Assembly (NCBI GenBank): GCA_025463135.1
Contig: JAOAPY010000034.1
Coordinates: 62,001 to 126,000 of the forward strand
Direction of reading: 5' to 3'
Source: Acidobacteriota bacterium
GTDB taxonomy: Bacteria; Acidobacteriota; Blastocatellia; Pyrinomonadales; Pyrinomonadaceae
Length of the DNA stretch: 64,000 bases
The notes beneath the pieces were generated by a model. The model was not told the origin of the DNA. It did no database searches and saw only the letters and a program-made list of their open reading frames with translations. This document shows positions 56,829 to 64,000 of the stretch, piece by piece. A program made the position numbers and the translations under genes. Position 1 is the stretch's first letter; each line of letters opens with the position of its first letter.

Positions 56829-59189
56829 TCAGCGAATCTTAACTGTAAATCCAGTGCTGCCGGCGTTGTTGGGTGGAGTCTGGCTTAGATTACCGGTGAA
56901 GGTCCAACGCACGTTGGTCACGTTGCGGTCATAGCCCGCAGCCGCGCCACCCCCCGCACTCACGGGCGTATATACAAAAGTAGTGCCGCCGTTGTTGGAA
57001 TAAGCAATGGCCACCGTGAGGCCGGTGGTACCGAGCGTGCTGGTAACGGAACCGACTTTGAAGTCAGTGAAGGACGGAATGGGATCCTTAATAACCAGAT
57101 TACGCGCGACCGCAGCGCCACTGTTTGAAAAAGCAATTTGGTAAATAAGGTCGGTACCCGGCAACTGAGGGCCGCTGGGACTTACTGACTTTACGAGCAC
57201 AACGTTCGGTATCCCTGTAACCGTAACATCCTCGCCCGTGCTCGATCCGGAATTATAACTTGCTGTTGTCGTCCCATTCGTAACGGTCCGTTTGGGATCA
57301 AGGTAAGTGGCAGTCGCCGGATTTTGGTAAGTCCCGGAGGCGTTCGCGGGTATGCTAACCGTGAAGGTGATTACTACACTGCCCCCGGACGGAATAGTAA
57401 AGGTGCCGAATGAAGGACTGGTTGCGCCCGCGACCGGGTTGATTATCGTCGGACGCGTTGCGCCGCCGTTAAGAGCAATACTTACCGTCGAGGCATAAGC
57501 AAATGAGCCCGGCAAGGCATCAGAAATCGCCACGCTTTGAGCGTCGCTGGTGCTCGCCGCGTTGGCCGTAGTGATGGCATAGGTAGCAGTAGTGCCGCTA
57601 TTTACCGTGGGCGTGCTGGTGGTCTTCAAAACAGTTAACACGGGAACACATTGAGTGCCTGACCTTGCTCCCGGCACTGAACTGGCGGTGATGGTTGTGC
57701 TTGAACCTGCAGAACCTGGAGTCGATCCGTAGGCATCAGACGCAGTGGTCGTAATGCCGTTCGCCCCGCCGCTGACTGTGATCGTTGTAGCGGATGTAAC
57801 CGCGACGAACCCGCCGCCTCCTCCTCCCCCTGGTCCATGCCGTTCGCCCGGGGTTCCATTGGGAGCTTGAGTGGGCCAGGCATCGCCGCCGCGACCGCCG
57901 CTGGCCCGCAATGCGAGACTGGCGAGGCCACCACTGTTTGCCACCACTAAAATACTGCCGCCCGCGCCGCCGCCGCCGCCTCCATCGTTTTCCGCGGCAA
58001 GCCCGGGTGAACCATTAGTTGAGATGGTGCCGGCGCCGCTAATGGTGCCCGCCCTGATCAGGACCATGCCACCGCCGCTTCCGCCACTGCTGTCAGAGCC
58101 GCTGGAGTTGTTACGCGAAGCAGCCCCGCCGCCACCGCCCAACACCATTCGGTTTACGGCCACGGTGAAAGCAGCGCCACCATAACCGCCCACGGCTACA
58201 TTGCTGTTCCATGAATTGCCGCCGTTCCCGCCGGCGCCGCCGTTACCACCACCACCGCCGCCGGTGTTCTCATCATTGGCGGACGGATTGCCGTCAGTGC
58301 CGCCGCCGCCGGCGTTCCCGGGCGCGCCACGGCCAAAGCTGCCGTTCGGATAACCTTCGCTTAGATTGTCGATGACGGTGAAACCGTCGTACATGTAGCG
58401 AGGTGTGCCGGCGTTGCCTTCCGCCTTTGAACCATTCGCCGCGTTTGTCGCCAGCGTACGATAATCCGTCTGACTGCCGCTGCCACCGGCAACTTGTTGC
58501 GCGCCGCCGCCGCGAAAGCCGAGTCCATCCAGACTCACCGTGCCTGCGGCGGTCAGATTGCCGGCGATGTCCAGTGCCAGGACGCCACCCGACGTTCCAT
58601 CCCAGGGCGCAGCTGTCAAACCGGAACTGAGCGTTGCGCTCGAGTACTGAGGGACGCGAACAACCTGAAAAGTACTTTGGCCCTTGGTGCCTGTAGCCGC
58701 GGCCCGGTTATAGCTGTAAGTCAGAGCGGCGCTGATGGTAATGGTGCCGCCCCCAATTCCGATTGCGTTAGTGGCGACGACGAACTCGAATCGCCCGGCG
58801 CTGTTATAACTGGTAGCGCCGCTTGCAGGAGCGCCGCCTGCGCCGTCACCGTAGGAATTGCTGTTATTGGAATTGATGGAAGCGTCCTGCATTTGCATGA
58901 CCAAAAGCAGATCACCAACGGCAACAGGTGTCATCGCTCCGCTGACACTACTTGGGCCCACAGTGATCGTTGTCGTACCCGCGTTAGCGGTGCCCGTTCC
59001 CGGAAAGTAAGTGTTCACGACGCCGCTCAAGGTCCCGCCGGGACCATCCTGACCCGGGTTGCCACAAGCCTGGGCGAACCCGCGCGAAGGCCAAAGGGCG
59101 ACCAGTGCCATTAATGTAAGTGGCATCAATAGGCGGAGGCAGGCGGGACGCTTGCGGTCCCGGAAGGATTTGGCGCGGGGAAAACTCAA
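56829..59189 (-). CDS. Large secreted glycine-rich protein with DUF11 domains
   Basis: A 786-residue protein. A basic N-terminus and hydrophobic segment (LRLLMPLTLMALVALWPS) form a signal peptide. The region about 270-480 is very rich in Gly, Ala, Ser and Asn (GNAGGGGTDGNPSANDENTGG). Two DUF11-like immunoglobulin-type repeats follow (TPTVNSGTTATYAITTANAAST; VSPSGPQLPGTDLIYQIAFSNSG), and the protein ends with NAGSTGFTVKIR. DUF11 repeats are common in surface-anchored proteins. The start is TTG 59189, overlapping the upstream stop as TTGA, with GGGGG upstream; ATG 59126 is a possible later start. It is probably secreted and cell-surface located, together with the upstream giant protein. Confidence 0.75.
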   Translation of the reverse strand: MSFPRAKSFRDRKRPACLRLLMPLTLMALVALWPSRGFAQACGNPGQDGPGGTLSGVVNTYFPGTGTANAGTTTITVGPSSVSGAMTPVAVGDLLLVMQMQDASINSNNSNSYGDGAGGAPASGATSYNSAGRFEFVVATNAIGIGGGTITISAALTYSYNRAAATGTKGQSTFQVVRVPQYSSATLSSGLTAAPWDGTSGGVLALDIAGNLTAAGTVSLDGLGFRGGGAQQVAGGSGSQTDYRTLATNAANGSKAEGNAGTPRYMYDGFTVIDNLSEGYPNGSFGRGAPGNAGGGGTDGNPSANDENTGGGGGGNGGAGGNGGNSWNSNVAVGGYGGAAFTVAVNRMVLGGGGGAASRNNSSGSDSSGGSGGGMVLIRAGTISGAGTISTNGSPGLAAENDGGGGGGAGGSILVVANSGGLASLALRASGGRGGDAWPTQAPNGTPGERHGPGGGGGGGFVAVTSATTITVSGGANGITTTASDAYGSTPGSAGSSTTITASSVPGARSGTQCVPVLTVLKTTSTPTVNSGTTATYAITTANAASTSDAQSVAISDALPGSFAYASTVSIALNGGATRPTIINPVAGATSPSFGTFTIPSGGSVVITFTVSIPANASGTYQNPATATYLDPKRTVTNGTTTASYNSGSSTGEDVTVTGIPNVVLVKSVSPSGPQLPGTDLIYQIAFSNSGAAVARNLVIKDPIPSFTDFKVGSVTSTLGTTGLTVAIAYSNNGGTTFVYTPVSAGGGAAAGYDRNVTNVRWTFTGNLSQTPPNNAGSTGFTVKIR

Positions 59190-62100
59190 TGTTGGATTTC
59201 CCCCTTTGGCCCTTTTGGTTTTTCGTCAGCCGGAGCGAGTCCCTGCTTTGAAGTACCAAAGAGATCGAACAGGTTGGAGAGCTTGGAAGAGATAGTGAAG
59301 TAGACGCCTTGCTTCTGCGGTATACCCGTGTTGAGGCCCGGCTCTCCGGCACGCGTGAAGTTGTAACCTATGCCCGCTCGCAGATCGGGCAGGGCCCAGA
59401 ATCCCAGTTCGGTGCCATAGACCGAGCGTTGCGTTTGCGACGCCCGCTGTAAGATCACACGTGTTTCCGCAGCCCAGTCCAATCTGCTGGTCAGACGATA
59501 CTGCGCCCGCGCTTGCGTCAGATAAGTTATGGTAGAAACGAATGGCAGCGTCGGTTGGCCGTTAGCCGTTAGGCGCAGTGCGACTCGGCCGTATAGTTCA
59601 AGTCGTTTCGTGGCTTGGTAGTAGCCGTCGGTCGCCGCGGTGTCGAGGCGATCGCGCGTTGCCGCCAAGCCGGCGACACTTGATTGCTCGAGTGAACGAT
59701 GATTGAAACTGAAGAGCAATCCAGCTCGATCAGAATCGAGTGGGCGAATCGCCAGCGCTGCCAATCCGTCCATCGCCGAACCATCCCGTCCGGCGAAAGC
59801 GCTGTGTGACCAACGCATGCGCGACAGCACGGTGATACCTTCGTTGATCCGGCCGGCCGCGCCGATGGCTATCAGTTGTCCGTTGCCGCCGCGATCGCGA
59901 AACTCGTAACGGGCAGAGGCTTTGAAACTATTGTTCGGTGTCCAACCGAAACCCAGGGTGGCGCTATTAAAACTTTTGCCCTCCCCGGCCATGTGAAAGC
60001 CGCGCTCAAGACCGAGTTCCAGTGAAAACCCTTTCTTAACCGGCAAGCGATTCTGCAGCCCAAATACCGCAAAACTGTCGGCGCCACCGGCTCCGTTCTC
60101 CAGTTGATAGCGGCCCACCACCGAAGTGTATTTGCCGAAACGTGATTCAACGCCCAGAGCGGTTTCACGGCGGGCATTTGTGCCGGCAAAACCCGTTTGC
60201 GACAAATCGCCAATCGGCATGATGGCCGCCGCGGCGAGGCGTTCGGTAAGGAAAACTTTCGTCCATGAACTGAGTTTGTAATTCGCCGAGAGAGTGGTTT
60301 GGTTGGGATAGGTGGGATCGGCCTCACCAAGATTCTGTTCGCGCTTGACTGCTATGTCGAGCTTGTCCGTAACCTGCACCGTCGCCCCGACAGTGACCAG
60401 GTCGGAATTGACAGAGTTGTTATTCAAGTCGTCGGCGAAACTCCGATGGTCGAAACCAAGATGCAGACGAACGCGTTCTTTGATGATTTGATCGCCGGCT
60501 ACTGAAAGGGTCAGGCGGCTGTTGTCGACATTCGCCGTGTGGTTGTCCTCTTTGACAAGACCCAGACGCAGCACGGAACCACGCCGCGGTTTGAAATCCA
60601 AAGTTACTTCACCGCGCCGCGAGCCGGGTGTGACGGTTGAGCCGAAGGGATTCAGAAAACCAGCCGACGCGCTTGCATATCTGGCCCGCACAATTCCCTC
60701 GCCAAAATTCAGTGGCTGCTGCAGGTCTAAACTAAAAGCATTGCCGATGTGCGACGCGTCACCACCTTCCGCGCCCCCGCCGTTGACACCATTGCTGAGT
60801 TCTCCCTGGCTGGTCGCCCAGGCAAACTTCAGGACTCCGCGTCGCGGCAGAGTCTTCTCGCCGTCAAAACCACCTACGAGAAAATCCCTGGAAGCTTCCT
60901 GCTGTTGCAGCACGGTTGAGAATCCGAGTTTTAGTCCCCAGCCGCTGAACGACTTGCGCCCACGCGCAGTGTAGACGCTGGACGTCATGCCGCTCGACTG
61001 GTGTTCGTAGGTCACGACGATCTGCTTGAGATTGAGACCGGAGTCAAACGTGGAAATATTTCTCAGCAGGAAAATTTCGCCGCTTGCGGAGTCCAGATCG
61101 TAGTCAATGGAGCGGGTCAACAACTCGCGCGAGATAATGATTTCGGGGTTGCGACGGTCACGCACTTCGACAGCAATAGTCTCCGATCCTTGCAGGATGT
61201 CGCCATGCGCCAAACGCATCAGGCTCAAACCACCGGCGGGAAAGACTTCGCGTGCAAACGATGTGTCGGGACGGGCGCCGGTGATCGTAAGAAAATCACC
61301 GCCGGAATCCTCAAGACGAAGTTTGACGCCCGTTAACTTGCGCGTGTAGCCGCCCAGGGACAAATCTTCCAGATCGGCATCCAAATCCCCGAACATTAAA
61401 TACGATCTTTTGTGGTCAACTCGCGCGTACAACTTGGAATTGGACTGGGCAGCGTCGTAGCGAACCGAAGAATCACCATAAAGCGGATAAACCCGATCGA
61501 GCGGGTCGAGCTGGAATAGACGATCGTGTCCGGTGGTGCGATTGATCGGGCGCTGCGAGTCGTACGCGAGGGTTAATGAATTTGCTCCCCAGAGCCGGCC
61601 ACTGTAAAAGAGACTGATTCGCTTGCGCGACGTCCCCTGCTCGCCGCGCAGGTTGACCTCGGGTATCGCATTACCAAAGGACATCTCTGCCAATCCCACC
61701 AGAATCGTGGGTCGCACTTCAGAGATCACGCGCACCAGCGACTCAGCTTCGAGTTGGCCCGCCAGGACATGCAGTCTGGCATCGCCGGTTTCACCAGGAC
61801 CAATCAATCGTACTCGGGCCTCGCCCTTTTCCATTGAGACGACAAGCTGGTTGCGCTCTCGCTTTTCCGCATTAGCACGTGCTTCGGGTGGCAAGTCCGC
61901 GTTCGGTACAACCGTGCCGGGCGTCAGCAGACCCTTGTCGCCGGCAGGTTCATCCGCAGGTTGTGGTTCCAAACGGGTCAACTGGCCCATCGATGTTTCG
62001 ATCGCTACCTGATTGTCGCTGGCGGGGTGATCCCACTTATCAAACGCCAGGATCTTGATTATGGTTGAGTCACGACCACCGGCGTTGATCGCTGTCTTTT

Positions 62101-64000
62101 CGGGCACGACCTCGAGCCGTTGGGCCGGGCCGCGCCCGATGACGATGAGATCCTGAATTGCGCCGGGTGCGCCCTCGGGACTTATGGGAGTAACCCGAAC
62201 GTGATTGGGCCCGGGACGGAGACCAACACTTACAAAAGTGAACGTAGCAACCTGGTTCTTTTGATCCAGTCGTGCCGTGCCGATGTTTTTCTCGGATATT
62301 TTCTCGCCGTTGACTTCCAGCTTGACGGTCCACTTCAGGGTGACCCGGGCTGCCAGTTCGAGGGCCGGCGACATTACGACGGAGTTGGCCGCAGGAGAGA
62401 GGACGCGGACTGTGCCCGGAGCAATGGGCTCTATGATTTCGTGAGAGACAAATTCATAGACGCCGGCAGCGGTAGGAGCTGCAGACGCTTTATTGGTTTC
62501 ATGATTGGCAGCGGCAGAGTTGCTGCTTTGCTTATCAGCCGGTGATGCGGCTGGTCCACTGGCGGCGCCAGAAGCGCTGTCGCTTTTATCGGGAGACGGA
62601 ACAGTGTTCGCGTTTGCCGCACCGCGAACCAGGACAAAGTTTTGTCGCAGCATCGCACCGCCTCCGACAGGCGTGCGTAACAATCTCGTCCAGCTGCGAC
62701 CCGCCAGCGAATCACCGGCCGCGAGAGAGTAACCTGCCGGCAAAGTCAGCGGGTCAAGCGCCACAACCTGTGACCCATCACCCAGCGCCGGAAAGTTGTA
62801 CAAACCCTGCGAGTCGGTGATCACCGATTGTCCGGAGGTGAGATAGAGCCGCACGCCGGCCGCGGGCTTGTCACCGGCATCAAACTTTCCGTTGCGATTC
62901 GTATCTTCAAAAACCCGCCCAATGATCACCTGGCGGCTGGAAAAAACGCCGCCACCAACACGAACGGTCGCGCGCGCGGCGCCGGTGTCGGTATGTTCAC
63001 CAGATGGAAATTCGCCTGAGCCCACCGCGACATTTTCCATGTTCCCTTCGCGGGCGTTAGCGCCGATGCGGACCCGGTACAACAAGTGTGCGCTCTGCCC
63101 CGGAGCCAGGCTTCCCAAACGAAAGAGTAAATCGGCGCCGCTCACTTCCGGCTCAATCTGCAGTTCGACTCCAGTGCCGCTGCTCAGCCGCGCCGTGCCG
63201 GCGACATAGTGGAACGACTCAGGCAGATGATCGTGAACGAGCACTTCGCTCACCGTAGTTACAGTGGGATTGTGAACTTCAATGCGATAGGAAACGACGT
63301 CGCCAATTTCAGCGTGTTGTTGGTCGACGGACTTGGTCAGCTCGAGACCATGTATTTCAAACATCGGAATGTTGAAAGCGAGATCACCGAGGTTGTCGAT
63401 CGCTACGTCTTCCCGAACCAGTGTGAAACCACCGGCAACGGCAATCGGTTGGCCATCGAGCGCGTGCTCCGCAAGCGACAGTAATCCCAACTCTCCAGCG
63501 TGCAGATTGATTTCGATGAGGCGCGGAATGAAGCCATCGGCGGTGATTTTTACAAAGTATCTTGCCGGAGCTGAAACACTGCCGATCTGAAACTCGCTCA
63601 ACGCAAAGCTAAAGTGGCCCTGATTATCACCGGCAAAGGGATTAACATTCTGGAGGTTCGGAATCAGGCCCTGGTCCGGTGTCAGCGGCAACAGATTCGC
63701 CAGCGCCTGGTCGGTAAATAGCGAGACTGTTGCTCCCGGCACCGGGACGCTGGCGCCCGCCCTGCCGGCATAGACAGTACCAAAGGGATCGGCGAGCACG
63801 ACTGCTGAATTGGTCCTGACCGCCGGTGCATTATCCGCCGTTAAATTGGCAAAATTGATTAGTCCAATCGCCGCCGCGGCATTGGCGGCCAACTGCGCAC
63901 GGAAAGTGAAGCGAACTACCTGGTCAGGTGCAACTTCAGCCAGCCTCAATTCAATATGTGCACCGCGGACGAGTCCTTCGTCCGCATCCTGCGCATCGGT
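59186..64000 (-). CDS. Giant surface protein: DUF11, SdrD_B-like and large outer-membrane barrel (5' cut by window)
   Basis: The frame is open to the right edge (DAQDADEGLVRGAHIELRLA at the first visible residues), so the N-terminus is missing. At least 1604 residues are visible. A DUF11 repeat (ELTKSVDQQHAEIGDVVSYR, about 220-320) is followed by an SdrD_B-like repeat (IGRVFEDTNRNGKFDAGDKP, about 360-450), a Ser/Ala-rich linker (about 470-515) and Ig-like segments. A very long barrel-like region from about 760 to the end has strands in the style of RLFQLDPLDRVYPLYGDSSV and LKLRLEDSGGDF. The C-terminus does not end in an aromatic. The last 20 residues (GLAPADEKPKGPKGEIQH) are charged. It may act as an outer-membrane anchor or exporter for the glycine-rich protein encoded directly downstream. 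Confidence 0.72.
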   Translation of the reverse strand, partial: TDAQDADEGLVRGAHIELRLAEVAPDQVVRFTFRAQLAANAAAAIGLINFANLTADNAPAVRTNSAVVLADPFGTVYAGRAGASVPVPGATVSLFTDQALANLLPLTPDQGLIPNLQNVNPFAGDNQGHFSFALSEFQIGSVSAPARYFVKITADGFIPRLIEINLHAGELGLLSLAEHALDGQPIAVAGGFTLVREDVAIDNLGDLAFNIPMFEIHGLELTKSVDQQHAEIGDVVSYRIEVHNPTVTTVSEVLVHDHLPESFHYVAGTARLSSGTGVELQIEPEVSGADLLFRLGSLAPGQSAHLLYRVRIGANAREGNMENVAVGSGEFPSGEHTDTGAARATVRVGGGVFSSRQVIIGRVFEDTNRNGKFDAGDKPAAGVRLYLTSGQSVITDSQGLYNFPALGDGSQVVALDPLTLPAGYSLAAGDSLAGRSWTRLLRTPVGGGAMLRQNFVLVRGAANANTVPSPDKSDSASGAASGPAASPADKQSSNSAAANHETNKASAAPTAAGVYEFVSHEIIEPIAPGTVRVLSPAANSVVMSPALELAARVTLKWTVKLEVNGEKISEKNIGTARLDQKNQVATFTFVSVGLRPGPNHVRVTPISPEGAPGAIQDLIVIGRGPAQRLEVVPEKTAINAGGRDSTIIKILAFDKWDHPASDNQVAIETSMGQLTRLEPQPADEPAGDKGLLTPGTVVPNADLPPEARANAEKRERNQLVVSMEKGEARVRLIGPGETGDARLHVLAGQLEAESLVRVISEVRPTILVGLAEMSFGNAIPEVNLRGEQGTSRKRISLFYSGRLWGANSLTLAYDSQRPINRTTGHDRLFQLDPLDRVYPLYGDSSVRYDAAQSNSKLYARVDHKRSYLMFGDLDADLEDLSLGGYTRKLTGVKLRLEDSGGDFLTITGARPDTSFAREVFPAGGLSLMRLAHGDILQGSETIAVEVRDRRNPEIIISRELLTRSIDYDLDSASGEIFLLRNISTFDSGLNLKQIVVTYEHQSSGMTSSVYTARGRKSFSGWGLKLGFSTVLQQQEASRDFLVGGFDGEKTLPRRGVLKFAWATSQGELSNGVNGGGAEGGDASHIGNAFSLDLQQPLNFGEGIVRARYASASAGFLNPFGSTVTPGSRRGEVTLDFKPRRGSVLRLGLVKEDNHTANVDNSRLTLSVAGDQIIKERVRLHLGFDHRSFADDLNNNSVNSDLVTVGATVQVTDKLDIAVKREQNLGEADPTYPNQTTLSANYKLSSWTKVFLTERLAAAAIMPIGDLSQTGFAGTNARRETALGVESRFGKYTSVVGRYQLENGAGGADSFAVFGLQNRLPVKKGFSLELGLERGFHMAGEGKSFNSATLGFGWTPNNSFKASARYEFRDRGGNGQLIAIGAAGRINEGITVLSRMRWSHSAFAGRDGSAMDGLAALAIRPLDSDRAGLLFSFNHRSLEQSSVAGLAATRDRLDTAATDGYYQATKRLELYGRVALRLTANGQPTLPFVSTITYLTQARAQYRLTSRLDWAAETRVILQRASQTQRSVYGTELGFWALPDLRAGIGYNFTRAGEPGLNTGIPQKQGVYFTISSKLSNLFDLFGTSKQGLAPADEKPKGPKGEIQH

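Overview
The window (64 kb, GC-rich, about 50 protein genes, one tRNA) looks like a chromosome segment of a Gram-negative acidobacterium, probably class Blastocatellia. This is an inference. The support is a PadR regulator next to a very large 'orphan' MacB-type permease with the acidobacterial ADOP layout, a lipid A / outer-membrane assembly operon (BamA, two Skp-like chaperones, FabZ, LpxA, LpxI), Lol-type lipoprotein export genes, several TPR, DUF11 and DUF4214 proteins, and intergenic regions full of hairpin-forming repeats. No rRNA, prophage, CRISPR array or transposase gene was seen.

Layout. 1-3.5 kb: end of a DUF4214 protein, an OPT-family transporter, and a tRNA-Glu(CUC) set among three palindromic repeats. 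3.5-7 kb: proton-translocating transhydrogenase (pntAA, a tiny coupled ORF, pntAB, pntB), with a 300-bp low-complexity purine tract before pntB. 7-16.4 kb: secreted M28 peptidase, rsmI with a small partner gene, a TPM-TPR-Pro/Thr-rich secreted protein, and an M1-like protein that has lost its zinc ligands. 16.4-23.8 kb (minus strand): bamA - skp - skp - fabZ - lpxA - lpxI. 24-28.9 kb (minus): a ClpC-type ATPase and a LolD/LolC-type pair. 29-40.9 kb: membrane glycosyltransferase-like protein, a receiver/HATPase fusion, two lysophospholipid acyltransferases likely to serve lipid A or phospholipid synthesis, a decayed zeta-toxin module, a HEAT-repeat protein, Era, an MlaF-like ATPase, a hybrid histidine kinase and PrmA.

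41-47 kb is the most accessory part: RsmE, then a DUF3800 gene, two copies of a palindromic element (one supplying the start codon of a TatT-like gene), a subtilase, and a PIN-type toxin-antitoxin operon with a frameshifted DUF2442 gene. 47-57 kb: a coiled-coil zinc-ribbon protein, GalE, a stand-alone LigD-type primase-polymerase, an outer-membrane barrel, a TPR protein, the ADOP permease with its PadR regulator and a clear operator palindrome, MurA and a HIT protein. 57-64 kb (minus): two translationally coupled giant surface proteins with DUF11 domains; the larger runs off the right edge.

The main theme of the coding part is the cell envelope: lipid A synthesis, outer-membrane protein assembly, lipoprotein export, peptidoglycan precursor synthesis and surface proteins. 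The main theme of the non-coding part is an unusually dense and varied set of short inverted-repeat elements. At least seven families are visible, five of them in two or more copies within this window. All functional calls come from reading sequence motifs; no database search was run.
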